64,000 bases of DNA, from NCBI GenBank assembly GCA_963758025.1, contig CAVWUA010000009.1:186001-250000 (forward strand), in the 5' to 3' direction. Under the pieces are notes generated by a model that ran no database searches, was not told the origin of the DNA, and saw nothing but the letters and a program-made list of their open reading frames with translations. The position numbers were made by a program, and so were the translations under genes. Each line of letters begins with the position of its first letter. Position 1 is the stretch's first letter. This stretch comes from CAVWUA01 sp963758025. Lineage in GTDB: Bacteria > Planctomycetota > Planctomycetia > Isosphaerales > Isosphaeraceae. Of the stretch, positions 19,866-30,945 are shown piece by piece.

Positions 19866-20908
19866 ATGTTCGGCCGCTCGGGATTCATGATGTTGATCGC
19901 GATCGTCTGCGGCCTGGCCGCGATGTACGGGCGCGCGCAGATGATGGCCAAGGAGACGAAGGAGATCCCCACGCGCGAGGTTCTCGTGGCCGCCCGCGAC
20001 GTGAAGGTTGAGGAAGTGCTTCAGCCCGACATGGTCAAGGTGGTCCGGATTCCGGTTCCGCAGGTTCCGGCCGGATCGTTCGCGTCGTACAAGGACGTCG
20101 CCGAGCGCTGGGCCCGCATCCCGCTCCTGGCCAACGATCCGATTCTGGACGCCAAGCTCGCGCCCAAGGGGCGCCGGTGGGACTCCTGCCACGAATTCCG
20201 AACGGCATGCGGGCCTTCGCGATCGAGGTCAACGAGCAATCCGGCGTGTCCGGATTCATCATGCCCGAGCACCGGGTCGATGTCATCCTGGCCGTGACGA
20301 AGAACGGGGGCACCTCCGAGCGCGCCGAGATCATCTTGCAGAACGTGCTCGTCCTGGCCGCCGGTCAGTTGACAACCCGGCCCGAGGACAAATCGGTGCA
20401 GGTCCGCACCGTGACGCTGGCCCTGACCCCCGATCAAATCAACGCGCTGGTCGCGGCCCGGACCCGCGGGACACTCACCCTGTCGCTCCGGGGCCTGAAC
20501 GACAACGAGTTGATGAAGCTGCCGGAACCGGAGGTCGTGGCGGTAGAGGAAGAGGAGGACGAACTGAAGGTCAAACCCGCCCCCACGCCGCCGCCCCCGG
20601 TCGCCGTGGCGGTCACCGCGCCGCCGCCTCCACCGCCCACGCCGAAACCGCGTCGCCATATTTATATTTTCCACGGTCCATCGTTCGTGGAGCCGGTCCC
20701 GGTCTGGCAACACGAACTCGCGCAACCGGCGGTGGCCCCCACAAGCCAGCCAGCCCTGGCCACGGCGGCCCCGGGAGGTTTGACCGAGGTCTCCGACGGT
20801 GACGGAGCATCCCCCGCGTCTGACCCATCGGAGGCGGAGGCTGGCGATGCCGACGAGCCCCCGTTGCAACCGGCCCGGAGTCTGCCCGAGGTCGCACCGC
20901 CCCACTGA
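19866..20908 (+). CDS. cpaB: Flp pilus assembly protein CpaB/RcpC (frameshift)
   Basis: Periplasmic assembly protein of Tad pili. N-terminal membrane anchor (FMMLIAIVCGLAAMYGRAQM), then a SAF domain (VLVAARDVKVEEVLQPDMVK) and an RcpC-type region (GMRAFAIEVNEQSGVSGFIM, PEHRVDVILAVTKNG). The tail is Pro-rich and low in complexity (PTPPPPVAVAVTAPPPPPPT), longer than usual. The frame breaks near 20172 in AAGGGGCGCC. One missing G would read KGAPVGLLPRIPNGMRA. GGAGGAG precedes ATG 19866. Confidence 0.88.
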
Positions 20909-20985
20909 CCGCCCGGAATGAGCCGCTCATCCTTCCGGGGAGCGGCGAAATCCCACAAAACGCGACATTTCATGGGAATTCACTT

Positions 20986-22183
20986 ATGAAAAGTACGATC
21001 CGGGCCCTCCTGGTCGATCCCCAAAGCGCGACGCGGCAGACTGTTCAGAATCTCCTGGGCGGGCTGGGGACGATCTCCCCTTTGAGCGAATGTCTGTCCT
21101 ACGCCGAGGCCCCCGCCGCCATCGAGCGTTCCCAGCCCGCGCTGGTGCTGATCGGCATCGACGCCGATCCGGACGGTGCCATCGCGATCATCCAGGAGCT
21201 TGTGCGGAACCGGCCCGACCTGGGCATCTTGCCGCTGGGAACGGCCAACGACGGGAACACCCTGATCCGGATCATGCGCGCCGGCGCACGCGAGTTCCTT
21301 CAATTGCCCACCAGCCCGGAGGAGCTTGGCGGCTCCATCGAGCGGTTGATGGCGCAGGTTCAGCCCGTGGTGAAGGCGCCGGAGACAACCTCCGAATCGA
21401 AAATCATCTCGGTCATCGGGGCGGCGGGCGGAGTCGGCTGCACGAGCCTGGCGGTCAACCTGGCGGTCGAGCTGGCGAAGGACCCCGAGCATGAGGTGGC
21501 CCTGGTCGATTTCGACCTTCTGCTGGGGGCGACCGACGCCTGTCTCGACCTGATGCCCGACCACACGCTTTTTGACGTCGCCCGGAACGTCGCGAGGCTC
21601 GACCCGATGTTGTTGAAGCGCTCGCTGACCCGACACGGCTCCGGGGTCCACGTCCTGCCCAAACCGATCTTGATGGAAGATTGCGCCAAGGTGGACCCCG
21701 ACGCCCTGCGCACGGTCCTGACGATGCTCAAGGAGGAGTTCCCGCTCGTCACCGTGGACCTGAGCAAGAGCCTGCAAACGTCCGACTTCCTGGCGCTGGA
21801 TCTGTCGGACGTCATCCTGCTGGTCGTCGTCCTGGAGCCGGCCTGCCTGCGCAACTCGGCCCGTCTGCTGGACCTGCTCCGCCAGTTCGAGACCCTGGCC
21901 GGACGGATCCAGGTCGTGGCGAACCGGGTCGGAGGGAGTGATTGCGAGGTCGAGCCTGAAGAAGGCCGAGGAGACGCTCAAGACCCCCATTCCCTGGCAG
22001 ATCCCCCACGCATCGAAGATCTTCGACGCCGCGCGATCCAAAGGGGTTCCGCTGGACGTCGAGGCCCCAGGCAGCCGCGCCCACCGGATCATCAAGGAAC
22101 TGGCCCGCACCCTGGCCGTCGGCCCCGCCCTGAACGACCGCAAGACCTCCTACCTCGGACGCATCGCCGCGTCCTTCTTCTGA
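20986..22183 (+). CDS. cpaE: CpaE-like pilus localisation ATPase (frameshift)
   Basis: N-terminal receiver-like domain (RALLVDPQSATRQTVQNLL, without an obvious phospho-Asp site), followed by a ParA/MinD-type ATPase: VIGAAGGVGCTSLAVNLAVE (deviant P-loop) and VALVDFDLLLG (Walker B). CpaE proteins localise or regulate the Tad machine. A +1 shift near 21952 breaks the frame; removing one G joins NRVGGSDCEV to SLKKAEETLKTPIPWQIPHA. The end lies at 22183 after IAASFF. It sits between CpaB and TadA as in other Tad loci. Confidence 0.87.
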
Positions 22184-22328
22184 TCCATCCCGCTCCTCGC
22201 TCGATTCTCACACGCCTTAACCATTCGCGTTCTATATCCCTTACATGGAGTGACCTCGCATCGACGAGCCGCTTGGAACGCGCTACCCGAGAGGTTCGGC
22301 GCGACTGCCGTAGGAGGAGGACTTGACC

Positions 22329-23837
22329 ATGTTCAAGGGAATTGCTCGATCGCCATTCGGCCCCCGCCCGGCGACCGAGATGCCGAAGCCGAACGAGAAC
22401 CCGGCTCCGGAGATCGAGAACGGGACCCGCGCGGAACTCCCACCGGCAGCACAACCACTGCCCCAGACGCCCGCCCCGCCGCCCCCTCCGCCGACGCTGC
22501 AATCCGCCCCGCCACCGCTTGCCGATCGCAAGGAATCCCGGGCGGAGCCGGACCCCCTCGTCGAGAAATACGAGGCGCTGAAGCGGACCATCCACATGCG
22601 TCTGGTCGATCGCCTCGACCTGAACCGCATCGGCGAGATGGACCCCAACGTCCTGCGGAACGAGATCCGGGGCGTCGTGGAAACCCTCTGCGACACCGAG
22701 AACCCGCTTCTGAACCGCGACGAGCGGCAGAGGCTCGTGAACGAGATCCTCGACGAGACCTTCGGGTACGGGCCGCTGGAACTGCTGCTCAAGGACGAAG
22801 AGATCGGCGATATCATGATCAACGGGCCAAAGAACATCTTCATCGAAAAACGCGGCCGCATTCAGAAGTCGCAGGTCGTCTTCCGAGACAACGACCACCT
22901 GTTGCAGATCATCGACCGGATCGTCTCACGGGTCGGCCGTCGCGTGGACGAGACGAGCCCGATGGTCGACGCCCGGATGTCCAACGGCTCGCGGTTCAAC
23001 GCGATCATCCCGCCGTTAGCCCTCGATGGCGCGGTGGTGACGATCCGGCTTTTCGGCTCGAAACCGCTGGGCAAGAACGACCTGCTGCGGTTCAAGGCGT
23101 TCACGCCCGAGATGCTCGCCCTGCTCGAAGGGGCGATCAAGGCGCGGCTGAACATCATCATCTCGGGAGGTACCGGCTCGGGCAAAACGACGCTTCTGAA
23201 CACCCTCTCCAGCTTCATCCCCGATGGCCAGCGCGTCATCACGATCGAGGACGCCGCCGAGCTTCAGCTCCAGCAGGACCACGTCGTGCGGCTGGAAACG
23301 CGCCCGCCGAATATCGAGGGCCGGGGCGGGGTCACGGCGACCGACCTGGTCAAGAACGCCCTGCGTATGCGGCCCGACCGGATCATCATCGGCGAGTGCC
23401 GAGGCGCCGAGACGCTCGACATGATCCAGGCGATGAACACCGGCCACGAAGGCTCGATGACCACCGTCCACGCCAACACCCCGCGCGACGCTCTGTCCCG
23501 TCTGGAAACCATGATCAGCATGGCCGGCCTGGAACTGCCGATCCGCGCCTTGAGACAGCAGTTCGCCAGCGCCGTGGACCTGATCATCCAGGCCAACCGC
23601 CTCCAGGGCGGGCCTCGCAAGGTGACCAGCATCTCCGAGGTCGTCGGCATGGAAGGTGATACGATCATCATGCAAGAGATCTTTAGCTTCCGGCAACACG
23701 GGATCGACCCGAACGGCCGCGCATTCGGCGAGTTCATCTCCACCGGCATCCGGCCGACGTTCATGGACCGGCTGGAGTCCTCCGGCTGCGATCTTCCGAC
23801 CGAGCTCTTCCGGCAGCGCGTGCTGCTGAAAGATTGA
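22329..23837 (+). CDS. tadA: TadA/CpaF secretion ATPase
   Basis: 502-residue hexameric ATPase that powers Tad pilus assembly. A Pro-rich N-terminal extension (residues 35-65) is followed by the N-terminal CpaF domain (GYGPLELLLKDEEIGDIMIN). Walker A GGTGSGKTTL is at about residues 280-289, the Asp box follows (VITIEDAAELQL), then Walker B (MRPDRIIIGECRGAE) and the His box (HEGSMTTVHANTP). Intact reading frame, unlike its neighbours. AGGAGG precedes ATG 22329; an in-frame TTG lies six bases upstream. Confidence 0.95.
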   Translation: MFKGIARSPFGPRPATEMPKPNENPAPEIENGTRAELPPAAQPLPQTPAPPPPPPTLQSAPPPLADRKESRAEPDPLVEKYEALKRTIHMRLVDRLDLNRIGEMDPNVLRNEIRGVVETLCDTENPLLNRDERQRLVNEILDETFGYGPLELLLKDEEIGDIMINGPKNIFIEKRGRIQKSQVVFRDNDHLLQIIDRIVSRVGRRVDETSPMVDARMSNGSRFNAIIPPLALDGAVVTIRLFGSKPLGKNDLLRFKAFTPEMLALLEGAIKARLNIIISGGTGSGKTTLLNTLSSFIPDGQRVITIEDAAELQLQQDHVVRLETRPPNIEGRGGVTATDLVKNALRMRPDRIIIGECRGAETLDMIQAMNTGHEGSMTTVHANTPRDALSRLETMISMAGLELPIRALRQQFASAVDLIIQANRLQGGPRKVTSISEVVGMEGDTIIMQEIFSFRQHGIDPNGRAFGEFISTGIRPTFMDRLESSGCDLPTELFRQRVLLKD

Positions 23838-23952
23838 TGTATTTTCAGATTTACGAAATATTTTATGCTATGATGGCTGATGAACGAAACCGCCGCCGTT
23901 CGTCCATTCGCCTTGATCGCTCAATCGATGATCGACTTTCTCGGAGCTTCCG

Positions 23953-24920
23953 ATGGACACTAGTTTGCTCCCGATTCTGATCGGTGTCGCGGTGATCGCC
24001 CTGTTCGTTCTGGTGAGCCTGGTGCTGGTGAAAACGCCCGGCTCGGTCGCGGAAAGGCGGCTGGACGACCTCTCGGGCAAGCGGAAGGCGAAGGAAAAGG
24101 CGGACCGGGTGGCGGATATGCTGCTGCGACCGCCGGCGATCAACCTGGGCAAGGCCTTCGCGGACCGTATTCCGAACCTGGAGGGGCTGAACCGGCTGTA
24201 CGAACAGGCCGACGTCGGATTCGACTTCAAGCAATTTCTGGCCATCGCCGGCGGCCTGTTCGTGGTCGGAGGGGGCCTCGGGCTGGCCATGGGGCAACCG
24301 CTGCCCATCGTCGCGGTGGGTGCGGCGCTCCTCGGAATCCTTCCGTTCTTCTGGCTCGTGCTGCGCAAGCGGGCAAGCGGATCAAGAAGTTCGTCTCGCA
24401 GATGCCCGACGCCCTGGAACTGATCGGCCGGGCGTTGCGGGCCGGGCACGGCCTGGCCTCGGGGCTGAACGTCGTGGCCGAGGAGATGGCCCCGCCGATC
24501 GCTCAGGAGTTCGGCCGGGTGTACGAGGAGCAGAACCTCGGCATCTCGCTGGAGGACGCGCTGCGAGGGCTGGCCGATCGCGTACCGACGATGGAGGTGC
24601 GTTTCTTCGTCACGGCCGTCGTGATCCAGCGGGCCACCGGCGGCGACCTCGCCGAGATCCTCGACAAGATCGGCCGGATCATCCGCGAGCGGTTCCAGAT
24701 CCTCGGCCAGGTTCAGGCCCTGACCGCCGAGGGGCGGCTCTCCGGCGTCGTCCTGCTGGCCCTGCCGCCCAGCCTGCTGGCATTCATCTACATGACGAAC
24801 CCCGATTACGCCAGCGCCCTGTTCACAACCTCCGCCGGAACGAAGCTGCTCATCGGCGCGGCGGTCTTGCAGGTGATCGGTGCACTCGCAATCAAGAAGA
24901 TCATCACGATCAAGGTATGA
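23953..24920 (+). CDS. tadB: Tad pilus inner-membrane platform protein TadB (frameshift)
   Basis: Type II secretion F-domain protein. N-terminal membrane helix (LLPILIGVAVIALFVLVSLV), a soluble linker, two helices (FVVGGGLGLAMGQPLPIVAV), then the T2SSF domain (DALELIGRALRAGHGLASGL, ATGGDLAEILDKIG, FQILGQVQALTAEGRLSGV) and terminal helices. A -1 shift near 24371 lies in AAGCGGGCAAG. One missing G restores LRKRGKRIKKFVSQMPDALE. The stop at 24918-24920 is followed after seven bases by tadC. The AT-rich gap 23838-23952 may hold an internal promoter. Confidence 0.9.
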
Positions 24921-24927
24921 ATCTGCG

Positions 24928-25867
24928 ATGAACGGTGAACTTCTGGTCCCGATCGCGGCCTTCCTGGCGATCGCCCTGGGCATCTGGGGCGGACTTACGC
25001 GCCGTCGCCGAGCGACGCGCGCGTGCGGCCGACCGGCTCGAACGACTGGTCAAGGCCACGGCGCAACGTACCGGGCCGACCGCGCTGACAAAGCGGCAGG
25101 ATCGGATTCAGGCGATCGTGGCCAAGGCCGCCCCCACGCTGTCCAGGCCGCTCCAGCCAAAGAACGAGGCGGAGGTCGGCAAGATCCGCCTGAACCTGCT
25201 CAACGCCGGGTTCCGCGGCGAACAGGCGGTGACGGTCTTTCTGAGCTTGAAGTTCCTCTCGCTCCTGGTCGCCATCGGTATCGCGGTCCCGATCGCGTAC
25301 GCCCGCTACGGGTTCACGACCTCGGGAATCTCGGCGATCGTCGCGGCCGGCGGGCTGGGTTTCTACCTGCCCGGCATCATTCTGAACCAGATCAAGAAGA
25401 AGCGGATGGAGGCGATCTTCCTCGGGCTGCCCGATGCGCTCGATCTGATGGTCGTCTGCGTCGAGGCCGGCCTGGGGCTCGACATGGCCATGCGGCGGGT
25501 GGCCTCGGAACTCGTCGAGTCCTGCCCGCAAATGTGCGAGGAGCTGGCCATCTCCAACTTCCAGGTGCAGATGGGCCGCGCGCGCAAGGACGTCCTTCAC
25601 GATCTCGGCCAGCGCACGGGCGTTCCCGACGTGCGGGCCTTGGCCGCCATCCTGATCCAGGCCGAGCGGTTCGGTTCGAGCATCGCGACGGCCCTGCGCG
25701 TGCAGTCGGATTCCATGCGGATGCGACGCCGACAACTGGCCGAGGAACGCGCGGCGAAGACGGCCGTGCAACTGATCTTCCCGCTCGTGCTGTTTATCTT
25801 CCCGGGCATCTTCGTGGTCCTCGTCGGACCGGCAGGCATCCAGATCGCCGAGGCACTCGTCAAGTAA
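24928..25867 (+). CDS. tadC: Tad pilus inner-membrane platform protein TadC (frameshift)
   Basis: Partner of TadB, with the same T2SSF fold. N-terminal helix MNGELLVPIAAFLAIALGIW, then after a +1 shift near 24990 RAVAERRARAADRLERLVKA. Further on lie FRGEQAVTVFLSLKFLSLLV, the F domain (LPDALDLMVVCVEAGLGLDM, QAERFGSSIATALRVQSDSM) and a last helix (LIFPLVLFIFPGIFVVLVGP). Length and motifs are normal for TadC once the shift is allowed. Confidence 0.9.
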
Positions 25868-25909
25868 GACCCTGGTTTACACCATACGACCGGGGCGAGA
25901 GTGATCGCT

Positions 25910-26260
25910 ATGCGTAAAACGTCACGAATCAATCTGGACGATCTCATTTGCTCGGCACGCCGACCCCGATGGCCCGTCCGCAAGGTCCTGATCTGGACCT
26001 TGGGATTGGCGATCAGCCCCATGGTCTATGAATCTTCGCTGGTCATCCTGGCCCGCTGGCACGCCATCTGGGGGCAGGTCATCACCGTCCGCACCCCAAT
26101 CATCGACACCGTCGGCTCAATCGGGGCGCAGGGCATCCTGATGGTCCGCCTGACGTCCTCCAACTTCTTCCGCAGCGTGCCCTGGGACCCGACCCTGGTC
26201 ATCAGCCTGGGCTTCTTCTGGGGCCTCGTCGGGGCGCTCGTCTTGCGGAAATGCCGATAA
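25910..26260 (+). CDS. Small membrane protein at the end of the Tad locus
   Basis: 116 residues with two or three hydrophobic segments (VLIWTLGLAISPMVYESSLV near the start and LVISLGFFWGLVGALVLRKC at the end). I recognise no family. It starts 42 bases after tadC in the same direction and may belong to the operon. An in-frame GTG at 25901 is an alternative start. Confidence 0.55.
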   Translation: MRKTSRINLDDLICSARRPRWPVRKVLIWTLGLAISPMVYESSLVILARWHAIWGQVITVRTPIIDTVGSIGAQGILMVRLTSSNFFRSVPWDPTLVISLGFFWGLVGALVLRKCR

Positions 26261-26293
26261 GATCCGACCCCTGTCGGGTAAGTCTTACCCCGG

Positions 26294-27355
26294 TCACGAA
26301 GGGCGGTCCTGCTCGTCGCGATCGTCCCGCTTGAAAAGATCGTCATGCCGCTTGATCCGACCGGCGCGGGCGGCCTCCAGGAAGGGGGCGACGGGGCGGA
26401 CGATCGTGGTGGCGCTGTCTCCCCGGACCCGCGCCGGGTGCGGGATCTCGCGGGTGCTCGTGCGCACGAGCAACGCACCGTCGGCCCAGGGCAGCCGCGC
26501 GAGGTTCTCGATGTAGCGGTCGAACTGGCCGTTGCGCAGCAGGAAGAATTCGACATCGGAGACGTAGAGCAAGGCCACCGCCAGGCCGCGATCGCGGAGC
26601 CAGTTGGCCAGGCGGGGCAGGGCGGTCTTGCCGGCGAAATCGCCGACCAGGGGGAGAACCCGATCCCCGTTCTCGACCTCTCGCACGGCCTGGTAGAACG
26701 ACTCGCGAGCGAGCATGTGGGCGGGGCGGCCCTGACGGTCCGTCGTGCGGATCAACTCGCCGAAGGTCGGATAGATCGGCAGCGCCAGAAACCGCGCGTC
26801 CATGCCCGGCCCGGCCAGCCGGGCCTGGATCGTCGCCAGCTCGGCCCACTCGTCGTCACGGACGACCCCCAGAGGTTGAAGCACGCGCTGAACCTCGGCG
26901 ACCGTCGCGTCGAGCCATTCCCGATCCAGAGGCTGCCGGTCAAAGGCCGCGACGATCATCTCGGCGTCGGGCGCGTCGCCAAGCCGATCCCGGTCAGGCC
27001 GTCGCGCGGTCAGGCGGGAGAGATACGCCACCCGGTCGGGCGCGAGGCCGAACAGGGCCTTGTGCAGCAGGTGCAGCAGCAGATTCCGCCGCCGGAAGTC
27101 GAGCACGAAGGCCAGGGCGGGCCGGGAATGGGCAATGTACGTCAGGTTCTGGTCGGGACCGACCCCCAGATAAACGCCCCCCTTCGGCACGCGCCTCGCC
27201 AGAGTGCCGCAAACGCGGGGGAACGAGTCCTCGTTGGTGATCAGGTTGTCGGCATGAGGCCCCGACTCGTCTGCCGACAACGAACGGATCAATTCGCCGA
27301 ACGTGAGATCACGCCCCGGAAAGAGAATCTCTTGAAGTCGCGTCGGCAGGGTCAT
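26294..27355 (-). CDS. Conserved protein of unknown function, Rossmann-like
   Basis: 353-residue soluble protein I cannot assign. Visible blocks: LITNEDSFPRVCGTL, KGGVYLGVGPDQNLTYIAHS, RPALAFVLDFRRRNLLLHLL, PLVGDFAGKTALPRLANWLR, VALLYVSDVEFFLLRNGQFD. The GVGPDQN and FVLDFRR blocks recall the first strands of a methyltransferase-type Rossmann fold, but no SAM motif is certain. It converges with the Tad locus and lies downstream of the kinase gene in the same direction (58 bases apart). Confidence 0.65.
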   Translation of the reverse strand: MTLPTRLQEILFPGRDLTFGELIRSLSADESGPHADNLITNEDSFPRVCGTLARRVPKGGVYLGVGPDQNLTYIAHSRPALAFVLDFRRRNLLLHLLHKALFGLAPDRVAYLSRLTARRPDRDRLGDAPDAEMIVAAFDRQPLDREWLDATVAEVQRVLQPLGVVRDDEWAELATIQARLAGPGMDARFLALPIYPTFGELIRTTDRQGRPAHMLARESFYQAVREVENGDRVLPLVGDFAGKTALPRLANWLRDRGLAVALLYVSDVEFFLLRNGQFDRYIENLARLPWADGALLVRTSTREIPHPARVRGDSATTIVRPVAPFLEAARAGRIKRHDDLFKRDDRDEQDRPS

Positions 27356-27412
27356 TCGCGCGGTTCCGTTTCGATCGAGAGAAGAACAGCCGTGGCCGAT
27401 GGTTCCCCCGGC

Positions 27413-30276
27413 TCAAGGGGCGATCTCCGGCGCCGACGACTCACGGTCCTCCATGCGAACCAGAAGGTCCGCGTACTGCAACGAGGTATCCACAATCATC
27501 GCGCGGAGGTGAGGATGGTCGGGCTGGACCTGGTGGACCTGTTCCAGTTCCTCCAGCGCGGCTTCCAGCAGCGCGCGGGCCTCGCGTGGTTCCCCGCGCT
27601 CCTCGAGAATCGCGGCGAGCGACTGCTGGAGCAGCGCGAGCCAGATTCGGTACGGGAGCGCTTCGGGAAAGCGCAGGGCGAGCTGAGCCTGAAGGTCGAG
27701 CGCGTCCCGGAGCCTCTGCTCGGCCTCCTCCGGGCGTCTGTCCCGTTGTGACAGATGGGACAGTTTGTGGAGGATGTGGACCTGCGAGAGGGCGTACTCG
27801 GGGACGTTCGGATGCTCGGCGACCAGCCGCGCGGCGATTTCCAGGGCCGCCAGCAAGCGCGGCTCGTTGAACGCGCGGTCGTCGAGGCGGGTCGGCGTCC
27901 GGTGCTCGGCGATGTTCGCGTAGGCTTCCGCCAGGTCGTAGCGGTACTCCGGAACGGCCGGATAATCGTCCACGAGCGATTCGAGGATCGCGCAGGCGCG
28001 ATCGTCGGACGTGACGCCCGCCTGCGGATCAAGCGGCTCCACCAGGGCCGCGAGGTCCCGGTAGGCGCGGGCCAGCAGGTGCCGGAACTCGGGACGGCGG
28101 GGGTAGTCGTTCCCCAGATCGGTCAACAGCGCGATGCTCGCCTTTACCTCGTCCGACGCCGCCCGTGGATCGAACGTCGGGCGCGGATCGCGCGGCGGGG
28201 GCGGACCGGCACGGCGCGGCGGAGGAGGCGGGAGCCCGGGGCGGTGCCATTCGATCGTGCCGAGAAAGTAATGCGTGCGGGCCAGTTCGTAACGCACGTC
28301 GGCCGAGGGTTCCGGCACCTCGCGGAGCGTGGCGAGCGCCTTGAGGTAATCGCCACGCTCCCGGCTTTTGTCGTCGAGCGCGCGGGCCAGACGGCCCTGC
28401 TCGTTGAAGATCCGGGCGATCTCGTAGGCATACGCGGTCGCATCACCCGACTCGTCGCGGAGCCGCTGATAGGCGGCCAAGGCCCGTCCATAAGCGATTT
28501 CGGCCTGGTCGATGTGGCCGAGCCGCTGATGGATCGCGCCGACGCGGCGGTTGGCGTCGGCCACCCGGGGCCGCAGCTCCGCGCTGTCGCCGGCCTGGTC
28601 GGCGAGCCGATCGTAAAATGTGACCATATGCTCCAGGAGTGCCGCCGCTTCCTTCGAGAGCACCGGCTGGACGCCGACCTCGATCACCGAGCCGCCGGCA
28701 TCGACCAGGCCGACCCCGGCGGACGGGAGCCCCCGTGCGGGGGCGAACCGCTCGAAGACCTCGTCCAGCGCGTCGATCGAGAGTTGCGAGACGGCCTCGG
28801 CCTTCTGCCGCTGGCGCGTCTCCTCGCCAAGTGCCTGGTTCGCCAGCGCGTTGGCCTTCCGCGTCTGGACGTACCCGGCGGAGGCCACGACCGCGACCAG
28901 GATCAGAAGCGCCAGGGCGGTTCCCGACAGGGCGGCCACGGCCCGGTTGCGACGTCCCCAGCGCCAGACGTGCTCCATCCAGGTGATCCGACGCGCCCGG
29001 ATCGGGCGATTGTCGAGGAACAACCGCAGGTCGGCGGCCAGCGCCGCGCCGTGCCATAGCGATGCTCCGGGGCCGGGGCGATCGCCTTCAGGACGATCGT
29101 CTCCAGGTCGCGGGGAATCCGGCGGTCGAGTACCCGGGGCCTCGGCGGCTCCTCCCGCGTGATACGCCGGATCAGTTCCTGGCGGTCGCTCGTCGCGAAC
29201 GCGGGGCGGAGCGTGAGCAGTTCGTAGAGGGTCAGGCCCAGACTGTAAAGGTCGCTCCGGGCATCACAACGTCCCGCGAACCGTTCGGGTGCCATGTAGC
29301 GCAAGGTGCCGGCGAGGTCCCCCGAGCGGCTCACGTCGTCGCATTCCAGGGCCTTGGCCAGACCAAAGTCGGTGATCCAGACGACCCCCTGAGAGTCGAG
29401 CAACAGGTTGGCCGGCTTGATGTCCCGGTGCAGGGTTCCCTGCGCATGCGCGTAGTCGAGCGCCTCGGCCACCTGGGCGCCGATCCGGGCGACGCTCTGC
29501 CAGTACGGGCCCCCGGGGCTGCGCGGCACGGTCGGTTCGACGCGCTCGCGTGACGACGGCGCGGGGGGTTCCCGTCCCCCCCGATCATCCGCGCCCTTCT
29601 CATCGTCCGGCAGGGAGTCGCTCAGCAGGGCGAGGGCCACGCCCGTCACACCGGAGCGTTCGGACCGGGGCTGGTCGTCCTCGTGCAGGCGCCGCAGCTC
29701 GTCCAGAATGCGGTCGAGCCCCACGCCCCGGATGTACTGCATGACGTAGTAGTGGCAGCCGTCGTGCTCGCCGATGCCGAAGACGGGGACGATGTTCGTG
29801 TGGTGCAGCTTGGCGGCCGTCCGGGCCTCACGGCGGAAGCGGTCGAGCTGCTTCGAGTCGAGCAAGGTGGTCCTCGGGAGGATCTTGACCGCGACGAGCC
29901 GTCCCAGCGATTCCTGCTCGGCCTCGTACACGATCCCCATTCCGCCCCGGCCGATCTCCCGGATAATCCGGTAATCTCCCAGACCGTCGAGCGGGTCGAG
30001 GCCGGGCAGCACGCGCCCCGCGGCCGAGCGCTCGCGGTGGGGTTTGCGGCGCTCCATCGCGGCGATCGTCGGGAACAGGGCGCGGATCGCGTCGGCCAGG
30101 TCCGGGTGCCGCGCCGCGTAGTCGTCGATCGACGGCCGCTCACCCCGGCGGAACCGGACGAGAAACTCATCGGCCAGAACCTCGACCGGATCGCGGTCCG
30201 TCGGCAAGCCGTCGGCCCCCGCCGCCGGCTCCACGTCCGCTTCCGTTGGCTGGCGGCGCGTCTCTCTGAAATTCAC
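27413..30276 (-). CDS. Membrane Ser/Thr protein kinase with TPR-like extracellular domain (frameshift)
   Basis: Hanks-type kinase: Gly loop IGRGGMGIVYEAEQ, invariant Lys in VAVKIL, catalytic loop TLHRDIKPANLLLD, DFG in ITDFGLAKAL, and SDLYSLGLTLYELL. A low-complexity insert sits before the catalytic loop. Near 29053 the frame shifts by one base; a missing G would read GTAAALAADLRLFLDNRPI. A membrane helix (GTALALLILVAVVASAGYV) and a TPR-like C-terminal domain follow (IDQAEIAYGRALAAYQRLRD). Start is GTG 30276. The ECF sigma gene ends 33 bases upstream, a typical planctomycete sigma-kinase pair: the kinase may sense through its external domain and act on the factor (inference). Confidence 0.87.
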
Positions 30277-30309
30277 GACGAAGGCTCCCGACAGCCCGGA
30301 ACGGACACC

Positions 30310-30945
30310 CTACACGACCTCCTCGAAGAACCCGGGAATCCGCGACAGCACATCCTTGAGCCGCTGGATGGCCCGGATGTAACGCATGCTCGCGGTCTTT
30401 TCGTGGATGCCGAGAACCTCGGCGATTTCCCGGTTCGAGAGCTCCTCATCGTGGCGCAGGACGAGCACCTCCCGGTCGATCGGGTCCATGCGCTCGATCG
30501 CCCGTTCGAGCTGTTCGACCAGCTCGGCCCGGAGGACCGCCTGGCTCGGGGAGGTCAGATGCGCCAGCAGGTGGTCGGCCATCGAGATCGCGCTGCCTTG
30601 CGGACAGGTTCCGCCGTGGATCGAGACCTCCTTCGAAGCGTCGCGCATCTGGATGTTGAGGTGCCTCCGGTGAACGTTCACCAGGGTCTGGCCGACGATG
30701 AGCCGCAGCCAGACGAAGGGGGTCATCGCGTCATCGTTCGGGAAATGGGCAATCCGGCTGGCCGCGTCGAGGTATGCCTCCTGGAGCACGTCGTCGGGAT
30801 CGACCCGGCCGAGGAGGCGAGGGTCCAGGCGGACCTGAACGATCCGCCAGAGACGATCCCGGAACCGGGAGAACAGATCGGCCAGCGCCCCTTCGTCACC
30901 GTCTCGCACTCGCTCTTGCAGGGTCTCGATGGTCGTCTCGGGCAT
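30310..30945 (-). CDS. ECF-type sigma factor
   Basis: 211 residues. Region 2: RFRDRLWRIVQVRLDPRLLG, then VDPDDVLQEAYLDAASRI. Region 4: MDPIDREVLVLRHDEELSNR followed by EIAEVLGIHEKTASMRYIRA. This is the planctomycete ECF type found next to Ser/Thr kinases. GAGGAG precedes ATG 30945. It is the first gene of a two-gene unit with the kinase; no anti-sigma factor gene is visible, which suggests phosphorylation-based control. Confidence 0.9.
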   Translation of the reverse strand: MPETTIETLQERVRDGDEGALADLFSRFRDRLWRIVQVRLDPRLLGRVDPDDVLQEAYLDAASRIAHFPNDDAMTPFVWLRLIVGQTLVNVHRRHLNIQMRDASKEVSIHGGTCPQGSAISMADHLLAHLTSPSQAVLRAELVEQLERAIERMDPIDREVLVLRHDEELSNREIAEVLGIHEKTASMRYIRAIQRLKDVLSRIPGFFEEVV

